The notes under the pieces are model-generated. The model worked only from the letters and a program-made list of their open reading frames with translations, had not been told where the DNA came from and made no database searches. This document shows, one piece after another, positions 8,026 to 17,155 of a stretch of 64,000 nucleotides of DNA. This DNA comes from Alteromonadaceae bacterium (GTDB lineage: Bacteria > Pseudomonadota > Gammaproteobacteria > Enterobacterales > Alteromonadaceae): NCBI GenBank assembly GCA_013373625.1, contig JABXHM010000030.1:27008-91007 (forward strand), in the 5' to 3' direction. The position numbers and the translations under genes were made by a program. Each line of letters begins with the position of its first letter. Within the stretch, counting starts at the first letter, position 1.

Positions 8026-10155
8026 TTAATAAAACGTTTGCTCTTCATTCGCCATGTCAATGAGTACTTGCGCAGGCTTAAACTTAGCATCAACAGTTTC
8101 TGCATAGTGATTTAACCTTTCCACCACCTTGCTGATACCCAATTCGTCCATGTAACGGAAAGGCCCGCCAAGAAAGGGGGGAAACCCAATACCAAAAATG
8201 GCGCCAATATCACCATCACGGGCATTTCGTATAACGCCTTCATCCAGACAGCGTGCCGCTTCGTTAAGCATTAGCAGTACACAGCGTTCAGATATTTCAG
8301 ACTCACTGCGGCTCTTTGCAGGCTGTACTCCCAGCAAATTATAGATACTCAGATCTACTGATTTGCTGGGTTTTTTACCCGAGTAATCATAAAATCCTTT
8401 TTTGTTCTTTTTACCTTTACGGTCATCCGCCAGTACTTTTTCGAATGCAGAAGGTGCTGTAAAGCGCTCACCAAAGGCATCGATCAAAATAGGAATGATT
8501 TTAGTACCGACATCAATACCCACTTCATCAAGCAACTTTACAGGCCCAACCGGAAAGCCAAAGTTCAACAATGATTTGTCAATGTGATCAATCGGCTCAC
8601 CCGCGAGTATCAGACTGGCTGCCTCGTTCATGTAAGGTGCCAGTATGCGGTTCACATAAAAACCAGCGCCATCTTTCACCACTATCGGTGTTTTGCCCTG
8701 CTTTTTAGCAAACTCTACCGTGGTTGAAATAGTTTGATCTGAGGTTTTCTCATGGGCAATGACTTCTGCCAACGGCATTTTGTCGACGGGTGAGAAATAA
8801 TGCAGGCCAATAATATTTTCCGGGCGCTTGGCGCCTTCAGCAATATCAGCAATTGGGATCGACGAGGTATTCGAAGCGAAAATCGTGTCAGACTTACAGT
8901 TAGACTCAACATCAGCCACCATTTGTTGTTTCAGCTTAACGTCTTCAAAAACCGCTTCAACAATAATATCAGTATCCTGCATACCCGAGTAATCCAGTGT
9001 ACCGGTCAGCAACGATAGTTGTTTTTGCATTTCTGATTTACGAATAAAACGACGTTTAACCTTTTTATTCAATAAGTCGTAGCTGTATTTCATTGCATTG
9101 GCGATACCGGCCGGCTGAATATCTTTTATACGTGCAGGCACGCCGGCTTTGGTAGCGGTAACAAAGGCAATGCCGCCTCCCATCAATCCGCCACCAAGCA
9201 CGCCAGCTTTATGTACTTTTTGAGGGGCTACATCAGCCACACCAGACTCTTTTTTCATCGCCGTTGTGGCAAAGAATATCTGCCTTAACTGCTTTGACTC
9301 AGGCGTCATCACCAATTGACCAAACGCTCTCGCTTCAGCGTCAAGGCCAGCCTGCATTCCTTTGTTAATACCCAAAGCCACAACGTCAAGGATCTGCTGT
9401 GGTGCCGGGTAATTCCCCCGGGTTTTGGACTGGGTTTGCTCGCTCGCTTTTTTAAAGACAATATTGCGACCCGGGGCGGTACCCTCCAAAAATTTATTCA
9501 CCAACCCTTTGGGTTCGGCTTTACGCTTTGGCTTACTTTTAGCGGCAAACTGCTGCGCCACATCAAGTAGCACCGACTGTGGTACGACATCGTCCACGAT
9601 ACCGTATTTTTTAGCCTGTTTGGCTCTTACGGAACTGCCGGTTAACATCATTTTTATGGCCTGCTGAATACCAGCAAGTTTAGGCAGACGCTGCGTGCCA
9701 CCACTGCCTGGTAACAGGCCTAACTGTACTTCAGGCAATCCTAACTGGGTGGCTGAACTGTCCGTACAAATACGATAATGACAGGCCATGGCGAGCTCCA
9801 GCCCACCACCCAGGGCCGCTCCATGAATGGCGGCAACAAAAGTGGCCTGCATATTCTCTATGCGGTTAAAAATATCCTGCCCGCCTTTGGCCAGCGCCAT
9901 CGCTTCTTCTGCAGTCGAGCATGCATCCAGCATGGTAATGTCAGCGCCAGCAACAAAGGAATTTTCTTTGCCGCTCACCAGGACGACACCTTTGATGGCA
10001 GTGTCTTGCTCTATTTCGTCGAGCAATACGCTAATATCGTCACCAAACGCTTGTTTGAGCGTATTCATGGTCTCGCCCGGCACATCCATTGTCAGAATGG
10101 CAATACCGTTATCCTGACGGGTCAGTGTGAACGCACTGGTTGTTTGTTCAGTCAT
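8026..10155 (-). CDS. fadJ: Fatty acid oxidation complex alpha subunit FadJ
   Basis: This 709-residue bifunctional enzyme performs the enoyl-CoA hydratase and 3-hydroxyacyl-CoA dehydrogenase steps of beta-oxidation. The N-terminal crotonase domain (about 1-190) shows the oxyanion-hole motif HGAALGGGLELAM at 111-123 and the GLLPGSGGTQRLPKL segment. The NAD-binding domain begins near 317 with VLGGGLMGGGIAF, followed by the dehydrogenase signature GLHYFSPVDKMPLAEVI. The length matches FadJ of E. coli (714). It overlaps fadI by one base pair (TAATG), so the two are co-translated and form an alpha2-beta2 trifunctional complex. FadJ rather than FadB is chosen because it follows fadI and lacks FadB's typical order with fadA. 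Confidence 0.95.
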   Translation of the reverse strand: MTEQTTSAFTLTRQDNGIAILTMDVPGETMNTLKQAFGDDISVLLDEIEQDTAIKGVVLVSGKENSFVAGADITMLDACSTAEEAMALAKGGQDIFNRIENMQATFVAAIHGAALGGGLELAMACHYRICTDSSATQLGLPEVQLGLLPGSGGTQRLPKLAGIQQAIKMMLTGSSVRAKQAKKYGIVDDVVPQSVLLDVAQQFAAKSKPKRKAEPKGLVNKFLEGTAPGRNIVFKKASEQTQSKTRGNYPAPQQILDVVALGINKGMQAGLDAEARAFGQLVMTPESKQLRQIFFATTAMKKESGVADVAPQKVHKAGVLGGGLMGGGIAFVTATKAGVPARIKDIQPAGIANAMKYSYDLLNKKVKRRFIRKSEMQKQLSLLTGTLDYSGMQDTDIIVEAVFEDVKLKQQMVADVESNCKSDTIFASNTSSIPIADIAEGAKRPENIIGLHYFSPVDKMPLAEVIAHEKTSDQTISTTVEFAKKQGKTPIVVKDGAGFYVNRILAPYMNEAASLILAGEPIDHIDKSLLNFGFPVGPVKLLDEVGIDVGTKIIPILIDAFGERFTAPSAFEKVLADDRKGKKNKKGFYDYSGKKPSKSVDLSIYNLLGVQPAKSRSESEISERCVLLMLNEAARCLDEGVIRNARDGDIGAIFGIGFPPFLGGPFRYMDELGISKVVERLNHYAETVDAKFKPAQVLIDMANEEQTFY

Positions 10156-11465
10156 TACGCTGTCTCCAAAATCATAGCTGCGCCTAAACCACCAGCAGCA
10201 CAGGCTGTCACTAAACCAGTACCGCCACCGCGACGATTAAGTTCGTTTAACATTTGCGTGATCATTCTGGTGCCGGTTGCGGCGAAAGGGTGGCCATAAG
10301 CAATTGAGCTACCCATGACGTTAAATTTATCCATATCTATCTCGCCGGTTGCTTTGCTGCGCCCCAGTTTTTCCTGGGCAAATTTGTCGCTGGCAAACAT
10401 CTTCACATTGGCCAGAGTTTGAGCAGCGAAGGCTTCATGCATTTCAATAAGGGTTAAATCATCCAGTGTCATACCAGCGCGATCCAGTGCAATGGGCGTC
10501 GCATAGGAAGGCCCCATTAGCATGTCTTCCCAGACATCGATGGCCGCAAACGCATAGCTTTTAATATAACCAAGTGGTGTATAACCCAGTGCTTTCGCTT
10601 TGCTTTCGGTCATCATTACCACCGCCGACGCGCCATCGGTAAGTGGCGTTGCATTCGCTGCTGTTACCGAGCCGTATTTACGGTCAAATACCGGGCGAAG
10701 CTTTGCGTAGCCCTCTAATTTAGATTCAAAACGCACGTTATTGTCTTGTTCAAGCGCGCCCTTATATGGCTGTGCATAAGCGGTCATGACTTCACCGTTA
10801 AGCTTACCCTGTTTCCAGCTTTCAGCGGCTAATGTGTGCGAGCGGTGAGCCAGTTCGTCCTGAGCCTGACGGCTAATACCGTGGCTCTTTGCCATTTGTT
10901 CGGCAGTTTGTCCCATCGACAATCCGGTAGAATATTCAGCGACAGCAGGCGGCACTGGCAGTAAATCTTTTAAACCTAACTTTTTAAGTACTGCCCATTT
11001 TTGCCCCAGCGTTTTGGTTTTTTGCAAGTCGACCAAAGCCCGGGCAAGCTTCTTCGACACACCAATGGGTGAAACCGAAGTTGAATCGGCACCACCGGCA
11101 ACGCCTACTTCAACATGACCGGCCATCATGGCCTCGGCGATATTAACCGTTGACTGAAAACTGGTCGCACACGCGCGCGACACACTGTAAGCATCGGTAT
11201 GGACATTCATGCCAGTGCCAAGCACGATTTCCCGGGCAATATTGGGGGCTTCCGGCATCTGTACTACCTGACCGTAGACCAGTTGATCAACAAGCTTAGG
11301 GTCAATCGCATTTCTGACCAATAATTCATTAACCACCATTTTGCCTAAATCTACCGCCGGCACACCGTGAAAATATGTCGCCATTTTCGCGAACGGCGTT
11401 CTAAGGCCTGCGACGATAGCAATTCTGTCTCCATCTCGCGTAGTAACTGATTGTTGTTTAGCCAT
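10155..11465 (-). CDS. fadI: 3-ketoacyl-CoA thiolase FadI
   Basis: This 436-residue thiolase is the beta subunit of the FadIJ complex and releases acetyl-CoA from 3-ketoacyl-CoA. The acyl-accepting cysteine is in [10 protein letters not shown] near residue 99. The C-terminal catalytic pair is in [10 protein letters not shown] near 390 and [12 protein letters not shown] near 423. The length equals that of E. coli FadI (436). The ATG at 11465 has AAGGG upstream. A FadR-like palindrome lies 28 bases upstream of the start codon, so repression by FadR in the absence of long-chain acyl-CoA is expected. Confidence 0.96.
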   Translation of the reverse strand: MAKQQSVTTRDGDRIAIVAGLRTPFAKMATYFHGVPAVDLGKMVVNELLVRNAIDPKLVDQLVYGQVVQMPEAPNIAREIVLGTGMNVHTDAYSVSRACATSFQSTVNIAEAMMAGHVEVGVAGGADSTSVSPIGVSKKLARALVDLQKTKTLGQKWAVLKKLGLKDLLPVPPAVAEYSTGLSMGQTAEQMAKSHGISRQAQDELAHRSHTLAAESWKQGKLNGEVMTAYAQPYKGALEQDNNVRFESKLEGYAKLRPVFDRKYGSVTAANATPLTDGASAVVMMTESKAKALGYTPLGYIKSYAFAAIDVWEDMLMGPSYATPIALDRAGMTLDDLTLIEMHEAFAAQTLANVKMFASDKFAQEKLGRSKATGEIDMDKFNVMGSSIAYGHPFAATGTRMITQMLNELNRRGGGTGLVTACAAGGLGAAMILETA

Positions 11466-11792
11466 TAATGTAACCCTTATTGTGACCAGCCCAAGTGGTC
11501 TGACCTGTAGATGTTCAGCAGATTTTTACAAACTATTAAACAAATAGCAAATCCGCACTGGAATATTTTGCAACATTTCTTTACTTGAGCTGTGTGGGAG
11601 GCTTGAAAGAAAATAAAGCGACCTTATTACACATAGCTGATATAACATCAATTGTAATGGCTAACGTCATTTTGTATAGCGGGAACCTTTGCTTGACACT
11701 GGAGTCATAATTCTCCGTTAAATTGGGACTGTGGTAAACCGCGGGGCAATTTTCAGTTTTTTCAATAACAACTAAACAAGGTAAGATTTTCT
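11466..11792. other. Divergent intergenic region fadI / moxR
   Basis: This 327-base region holds the FadR-like site near fadI. Near moxR, TTGACA (11693-11698) is followed by only weak -10 candidates. GGAACCT (11682-11688) followed 16 bases later by TCATAA is a loose match to an ECF/sigma-E type promoter. Neither is convincing alone. No gene is visible. Confidence 0.4.
11493..11509 (-). promoter_or_regulatory. FadR-like operator upstream of fadI
   Basis: AAGTGGTCTGACCTGTA matches the FadR consensus AACTGGTCNGACCAGTT with three mismatches, and it keeps the core TGGTC-N-GACC. Its place 28 bases before the fadI start fits a repressor site for the fadIJ operon. No promoter elements could be fixed with confidence. 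Confidence 0.65.
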
Positions 11793-12749
11793 ATGGCAGC
11801 TGAGCAGTTCAGACAGTTACACGCATACCTCGACTCACAAATCATTGGTCAGTCTCAACTCACGCTCAATATGTTAATTGCCTTACTAGCGGATGGTCAT
11901 TTGCTGGTTGAAGGACCACCAGGACTGGCAAAAACCCGCGCCATCAACGCACTGGCCAAAGGGATTGATGGCGACTTTCACCGCGTACAGTTCACCCCGG
12001 ACCTGCTGCCAGCAGATTTAACCGGTACCGATATTTACCGTCCTGAAACAGGTGAATTTGTATTTCAACAGGGGCCGCTGTTCCACAACCTGGTACTGGC
12101 TGACGAAATTAACCGCGCGCCCGCCAAGGTACAGTCTGCCTTACTTGAAGCCATGGCTGAACATCAAATTACCGTGGGCAACAAAACCTATGCACTGCCT
12201 GACCTCTTTTTAGTGATGGCAACACAGAACCCGCTGGAACAGGAAGGTACCTACCCTCTCCCGGAAGCCCAACTTGACCGTTTTTTAATGCACCTGGAAA
12301 TTGACTATCCTGATGCCGAGACAGAGCTACAAATTTTACAGCTCACCCGTAATGAAGAGCTCAGCAAGAGTTCTGTCGCGCCACCGAGCTTAAGCCAGGC
12401 CGATATTTTTGCGGCGCGTAAAGAAGCATTGGCGCTACATATGGCGCCAGCACTCGAAACCTATTTAGTACAATTGATTATGGCTACCCGTCGTCCTGCC
12501 GAGTATGCGCCGGAATTGGCCGATTGGATAGAGTTTGGTGCCAGTCCACGAGCCACTATCGCCCTCGACCGTTGTGCCCGGGCACACGCCTGGTTAGCAG
12601 GTCGCGACTTTGTAGGTCCGGACGACATTCAGGCCGTTTTTCATAATGCGTTGCGCCACCGTATTATTTTATCGTATCAGGCTGAAGCCGAAGGCATCAC
12701 AACCAATGAAGTCCTCAATAAGATTGTTAACCTGGTGGCTGTACCTTAA
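11793..12749 (+). CDS. MoxR-family AAA+ ATPase
   Basis: The 318-residue protein is a cytoplasmic AAA+ ATPase of the MoxR class, thought to act as a chaperone with vWA-domain partners. The Walker A motif is GPPGLAKT near residues 40-47. Walker B is LVLADEINRAP near 100, and the MoxR hallmark FTPDLLPADLTGTD follows Walker A. A sensor region, MATQNPLEQEGTYPLPEAQLDRF, lies near 147-169, and a C-terminal lid domain completes the fold. The ATG at 11793 has AAGGTAAG upstream. It leads a six-gene operon: the next gene (DUF58) starts 3 bases after its stop. Confidence 0.93.
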   Translation: MAAEQFRQLHAYLDSQIIGQSQLTLNMLIALLADGHLLVEGPPGLAKTRAINALAKGIDGDFHRVQFTPDLLPADLTGTDIYRPETGEFVFQQGPLFHNLVLADEINRAPAKVQSALLEAMAEHQITVGNKTYALPDLFLVMATQNPLEQEGTYPLPEAQLDRFLMHLEIDYPDAETELQILQLTRNEELSKSSVAPPSLSQADIFAARKEALALHMAPALETYLVQLIMATRRPAEYAPELADWIEFGASPRATIALDRCARAHAWLAGRDFVGPDDIQAVFHNALRHRIILSYQAEAEGITTNEVLNKIVNLVAVP

Positions 12750-12752
12750 ATA

Positions 12753-13733
12753 ATGACAACGCAATCACAACTGGCACGATTGCAGTCAAATGGCATTCAG
12801 TTAGGTGTCAAAGAATTACTGCAATACCGACAATTTGCTAATTTACTGGACTTATCGCCGCGCCGTACGCCACAAGCACGCCTGGCTGGCAGTTACCTTA
12901 CCAAGCACAAAGGGCGTGGTATGGAGTTTGACGAAGCCCGTCACTATCAGCCTGGCGATGATATTCGAGCCATCGATTGGCGCGTGACGGCCCGCACAGG
13001 CAAAACCCATACTAAGGTGTATCGTGAAGAGCGCGAACGCCCTGTGTTTGTGCTGTGCGACATGTCAGGCTCAATGCAGTTTGGCACTCAGCTGTTACTT
13101 AAATCGGTACAGGCGGCTCACCTGACATCGCTTATCAGTTGGGCAGCAGCGCAGCGCGGCGATAAAGTAGGCGCATTGGTGTATTCCGACACAGTACATG
13201 CAGAATGCAAACCACTGAGCCGAAAACGGGCTGTACTGACAATATGTCATGAACTGATGCGCTGTCAGAACAGTGTTGAGCCCGCAGCTATGCAAAGCAC
13301 ACCGTCTTTACATCATAACAGTACTAATCTGGAGCAGGCGCTCGGCAGGTTACGTCGGCTCGCCAAGCCAGGCAGCCTGGTATATCTGATTAGCGATTTT
13401 ATACAGCTTGATGAACGCGCTTTGCAGCACTTACTGCAAATTAGCAGGCATTGCGAGGTAAGCGCACTGGCAATTACTGATCCCCTTGAGCAGGAGTTGC
13501 CCGATACTAACCGCTTACAACCGGTCAATGTGACCAATGGTCAGCAACAACAAACCTGGTTACTGGGCGACCGGAAGCTGGCAGATCATTACACTCAGAA
13601 CCAGCGGGCACGTTGGGCACAGGTAGAAAGTCAGTTGAACCAGTGTAAAACACCGCTGAGTTTTATTGATGCCGGGATGCCCCTTACCGATCAATTTGAA
13701 CGCTTGCGGAGGTTGTCACAATGGACCCGTTAG
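12753..13733 (+). CDS. DUF58 protein with von Willebrand A-like fold
   Basis: This 326-residue protein is the DUF58 partner usually found directly after moxR. The N-terminal half carries the DUF58 signature RHYQPGDDIRAIDWRVTAR. Next comes a vWA-like domain with a metal-ion-dependent adhesion site, CDMSGSMQFG, near residue 102. No signal peptide or membrane helix is evident, so it is probably cytoplasmic or peripheral, consistent with delivering substrates to or coupling with MoxR. Its end overlaps the start of the DUF4381 gene by 13 bases, which indicates translational coupling. Confidence 0.9.
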   Translation: MTTQSQLARLQSNGIQLGVKELLQYRQFANLLDLSPRRTPQARLAGSYLTKHKGRGMEFDEARHYQPGDDIRAIDWRVTARTGKTHTKVYREERERPVFVLCDMSGSMQFGTQLLLKSVQAAHLTSLISWAAAQRGDKVGALVYSDTVHAECKPLSRKRAVLTICHELMRCQNSVEPAAMQSTPSLHHNSTNLEQALGRLRRLAKPGSLVYLISDFIQLDERALQHLLQISRHCEVSALAITDPLEQELPDTNRLQPVNVTNGQQQQTWLLGDRKLADHYTQNQRARWAQVESQLNQCKTPLSFIDAGMPLTDQFERLRRLSQWTR

Positions 13734-14227
13734 CTCAATTGCATGACATACAGACACCCCAGGGGGTTGACTGGTGGCCACTCGCCTGGGGCTGGTGGGT
13801 AATAATGGTTGCGCTGATTGCACTCGTAGTCATAAGCGTGTGTTTATGGGTAAAACACGTGCGATTCAACCGCGCTCGCCGGGAAGCCATTACCATGCAT
13901 CAGCAATTATCCAAAGATGCTCACTACCCTGCGCAGGCAAATCAGATACTCAAACGCGTTACGCTGCATTATTTTGCGGCGTCTGCCTCGGCCGCCGTTT
14001 ACGGTCAGCATTGGCAACAGTTTTTACAGCAATGCCTGGCTGAAAAGCGCCGCGCCAACACTTCGCAAGGGCTTGAATGTCTGGCCCAAAGTCCCTATCA
14101 ATCTGCGACACCGGATGCTCAAGATATTGAAACAATGTATAACGCTGTTAACTACTGGCTAAAACACGCCAAACTTAAACATGCTCCTGCTGCAACCAAT
14201 ACACTGGAGGCCGCCAACCATGTTTGA
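13721..14227 (+). CDS. DUF4381 membrane protein of the Bat operon
   Basis: The 168-residue protein has one N-terminal membrane helix at about 24-47 (WWVIMVALIALVVISVCLW) followed by a basic, helical cytoplasmic domain. The N-terminal sequence PLAQLHDIQTPQGVDWWPLAWGW is typical of DUF4381, which accompanies MoxR/DUF58 and BatA in gammaproteobacteria. It overlaps the preceding gene by 13 bases and the following batA by 8 bases. Its biochemical role is unknown; the position suggests a membrane adaptor that links cytoplasmic and vWA components. Confidence 0.85.
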   Translation: MDPLAQLHDIQTPQGVDWWPLAWGWWVIMVALIALVVISVCLWVKHVRFNRARREAITMHQQLSKDAHYPAQANQILKRVTLHYFAASASAAVYGQHWQQFLQQCLAEKRRANTSQGLECLAQSPYQSATPDAQDIETMYNAVNYWLKHAKLKHAPAATNTLEAANHV

Positions 14228-15233
14228 GTTTGCCTGGTGGTGGATGCTTTGCGCATTCCCTTTGCCATGGATTATCCGTTTGCTGAGCGGCAAAACCGAT
14301 AGTTCAGAGGTGGCGTTGCGGGTACCACACTTAGTCTCGAATTTGCCCCAAAGTGAATCGACCCGAAGTAGCACAAAATGGCTGCATGCACTGGCAGCAA
14401 TTACCTGGCTATGTCTGGTCGTGGCTGCAGCCCGCCCGCAGTGGTTGGGCGAACCGGTCAGTATTCCCAGTGAAGGTCGGGAGTTAATGCTTGCTGTTGA
14501 TTTATCCGGTAGCATGAAAATTGAAGATATGTTGGTCAACAACCGTCAGGTGAATCGCCTTACGATGATAAAGTCAGTACTGTATGATTTTATTGAACGA
14601 CGCGTTGGCGATCGCCTGGGTTTGATTTTGTTTGCTGACACAGCATATCTGCAAGCCCCCCTCACTTACGACCGTGATACCGTCGCGACCTTGTTAGAAG
14701 AGTCGGTAATAGGACTGGTTGGCGAACAAACCGCTATTGGCGACGCCATTGGTCTTGGCGTGAAACGCTTTGAACAAAAAACCAACTCGAATCGGGTATT
14801 AATACTGCTCACTGACGGACAAAACACAGCCGGTAACATCACTCCTGAGCAAGCCCGTGAATTGGCTGTTGATGCAGGCGTGACTGTGTATACCATTGGT
14901 GTCGGTGCCGACTCGATGACGGTTAACAGCTTCTTTGGTAGCCGTCAGGTAAACCCATCACAAGAGCTTGATGAATCAATGTTAACGGATATTGCGAAAG
15001 CAACGGGTGGTCAGTATTTCAGAGCCCGCGATGCAGCCGAGCTTGAGCAAATATACGCCATGCTGGATCAATTGCAGCCTATCGCCGGCGATGAAAGAAA
15101 AATGCGTCCGTTAACCGCCTTGTATTATTATCCGTTGGCCCTGGCATTGCTACTCAGTTTACTGCCGGTACTTTGTCTACTTATCAGTATTGCCTGGCGA
15201 CGTGTATCAACAATGGGAATCGAATCAAAATGA
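14220..15233 (+). CDS. BatA-like membrane vWA protein
   Basis: The ATG at 14220 is chosen over one 39 bases upstream because GGAGG lies 10 bases before it and because the product then begins with the typical FEFAWWWMLCAFPLPW helix. The 337-residue protein has an N-terminal BatA membrane hairpin, including a helix near 60-75. A periplasmic or cytoplasmic vWA domain follows with an intact MIDAS motif, DLSGSMKIED, near residue 94 and the TDGQNTAGN segment. A C-terminal membrane helix sits near 305-328. Bat proteins are linked to oxidative-stress tolerance and envelope assembly in other bacteria; the exact role here is inferred from family and operon context. Confidence 0.9.
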   Translation: MFEFAWWWMLCAFPLPWIIRLLSGKTDSSEVALRVPHLVSNLPQSESTRSSTKWLHALAAITWLCLVVAAARPQWLGEPVSIPSEGRELMLAVDLSGSMKIEDMLVNNRQVNRLTMIKSVLYDFIERRVGDRLGLILFADTAYLQAPLTYDRDTVATLLEESVIGLVGEQTAIGDAIGLGVKRFEQKTNSNRVLILLTDGQNTAGNITPEQARELAVDAGVTVYTIGVGADSMTVNSFFGSRQVNPSQELDESMLTDIAKATGGQYFRARDAAELEQIYAMLDQLQPIAGDERKMRPLTALYYYPLALALLLSLLPVLCLLISIAWRRVSTMGIESK

Positions 15234-17155
15234 CATTTTTGCCTGCTGATTTTCATTTTTTAAGACCCGAATGGTTTTATGCATTGGTACCACTGGTTTT
15301 AGTACTGTGGTTTATTAAGCGCTGGCGCTCAAAAGCAACGGGTTGGCAAGGCATTGTCGCCGGGCATTTGTATCAGCACTTGATCACTGGCAAGCAAAGC
15401 GCCACCCGCTCCCCTTTCGTGCCATTTTTGGCACTGGCCTGGTTACTCGGCGTGATTGCCCTTGCTGGTCCAGCGTGGGAACGGATCCCGCAACCGGTGT
15501 ATCAGGTTAAGGCCGGCCATATGATCGTCATGGATATGTCCCTGTCGATGCGCGCCACTGATGTTACGCCCGATCGTTTATCGCGCGCAAAGTACAAGGC
15601 TATTGACCTCGTTAACCTGATTGACGAAGGCGATATGGGTCTGGTGGCCTATGCGGGCGACGCGTTTGTGATCAGCCCACTTACTCAGGATGCCAGCACC
15701 TTAAAAGCACTGTTACCTGGCTTAAGTCCGGAAATTATGCCCGTTGCAGGCAGCGAACCTATACTGGGCCTGCGCACTGCAGAAGAACTCTTAAATAATG
15801 CAGGGTTTCAGCGTGGTGTGCTCTACTGGATCACTGACGGCGTTGAGATTTCACAAATGAAAGAGCTCAGCGATTTTCTATCAGAAACCCCGTACACGGT
15901 GAATATTCTGGGAGTAGGAACTGAGGAAGGCGCGCCCATTAAGCAACTCAATGGCGAATTGCTTAAACGTAACACGGGTTCAATTGTAATCCCCAAACTA
16001 AATTCTGGAGCATTACAGCAGCTAAGTCGTCAGGGCGGTGGTCACTATACTGAGCTAACAGCTAACGACAGTGATATTCGTTCTTTGACCAAGGCTGATC
16101 GCTTTGATAACCGCGAGACTCGCGAAGACGATAGCGACAATCAGGGCGATAGCTGGCGTGAGGCTGGTCCCTATCTGTTACTTTTACTGTTACCCATTGC
16201 CGCGTTCGCGTTCAGGCGTGGGGTTGTTTTTGTAGTACTGGTAGGTGTGGGCATAGGGACTTCTGCGCCCGAAGCCTTCGCCCAACAACAAAACCCGGCC
16301 TCCACAGCCGCGGCATCTCAGCCGTCATCGACCAACACAGAGCCGGTGTTAGCCTGGTGGCAAAAGCCGTTTTTAAATGCTGATCAGCAAGGTTTAGCAG
16401 CATATGAAGCTGAGCAGTTTGACAGTGCCACCCAGGAATTTGACGATACCGCATGGCAAGGCGCAGCCCAGTACAGAAATGGCGATTATATGGCCGCGGC
16501 TGAGTCTTACGCACAACTCGATACCGCACAGGGCTATTATAACCAAGGCAACGCCCTGGCCAAAGCGGGCGAACTCGATGCAGCAATTCAAGCCTACCAA
16601 GAAGCATTGTCGCGACAACCGGCTTTTCCTGAAGCACAAGAAAATAAAGCACTGATTGAGCAGCTAAAAGAGCAACAGGAAAAACAGCAGCAACAAAAAC
16701 AATCTGACCAACAACAAGATCAATCCGAGCAGGATCAGCAAAACGCCGACGAAAACCAGCAACAAGATGGCCAGTCAGATAGCAGCGAACAACAGTCTGA
16801 TCAGCAAAACAATGACAGCCAGCAAGATGGCGAACAAAACAGCCAACAGAACGGCCAGCAGAACGATCAGCAGCAACCCAACGACGCCAACCAAGAGCAA
16901 GAGAATGAAGGCGAGCAGAATGACCAGCAAAATGACGAACAGCAGCAACAGGCAGATGGGGAGCAGCAACAAACTGAGGCTCAGCAGGCATCTACCGAGC
17001 GTACTGAGCGCGATAAAGAAACCCAGCAACGGCTCGACAACCTGTTACGCCGGGTACCCGACGATCCGGCTTTCTTACTCAAACGAAAAATGCAGCTGGA
17101 AGCACAAAAGCGCCAGTATCGCCGCCCGCCAGATTCAAATCGGAGTGATTGGTAA
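15230..17155 (+). CDS. BatB-like vWA protein with TPR repeats and Gln-rich tail
   Basis: The ATG at 15230 (MTFLPADFHFLRPEWF) overlaps the batA stop (ATGA) and is preferred over an upstream in-frame start at 15173. The 641-residue product has two N-terminal membrane segments, a vWA domain with MIDAS DMSLSMRATD near residue 102, and another membrane segment near 315-345. TPR-like repeats follow at about 430-475 (YYNQGNALAKAGELDAAIQ). Then comes a tail of about 110 residues made mostly of Gln, Asn, Asp, Glu and Ser (nucleotides about 16675-17000), and last a basic LLRRVPDDPAFLLKRKM motif that is conserved in BatB/BatC fusions. It is a fusion of BatB with a BatC-like TPR module. Confidence 0.9.
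   Translation: MTFLPADFHFLRPEWFYALVPLVLVLWFIKRWRSKATGWQGIVAGHLYQHLITGKQSATRSPFVPFLALAWLLGVIALAGPAWERIPQPVYQVKAGHMIVMDMSLSMRATDVTPDRLSRAKYKAIDLVNLIDEGDMGLVAYAGDAFVISPLTQDASTLKALLPGLSPEIMPVAGSEPILGLRTAEELLNNAGFQRGVLYWITDGVEISQMKELSDFLSETPYTVNILGVGTEEGAPIKQLNGELLKRNTGSIVIPKLNSGALQQLSRQGGGHYTELTANDSDIRSLTKADRFDNRETREDDSDNQGDSWREAGPYLLLLLLPIAAFAFRRGVVFVVLVGVGIGTSAPEAFAQQQNPASTAAASQPSSTNTEPVLAWWQKPFLNADQQGLAAYEAEQFDSATQEFDDTAWQGAAQYRNGDYMAAAESYAQLDTAQGYYNQGNALAKAGELDAAIQAYQEALSRQPAFPEAQENKALIEQLKEQQEKQQQQKQSDQQQDQSEQDQQNADENQQQDGQSDSSEQQSDQQNNDSQQDGEQNSQQNGQQNDQQQPNDANQEQENEGEQNDQQNDEQQQQADGEQQQTEAQQASTERTERDKETQQRLDNLLRRVPDDPAFLLKRKMQLEAQKRQYRRPPDSNRSDW

Noticed and set aside
9778..10299. 173-codon plus-strand open frame opposite fadJ/fadI
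   Set aside because: It overlaps two well-identified genes fully and has no family resemblance.
16775..17029. Leu/Ile-rich minus-strand open frame that looks like a membrane protein
   Set aside because: It is the antisense reading of the Gln-rich BatB tail (CAG/CAA runs read as Leu) and has no start signals.
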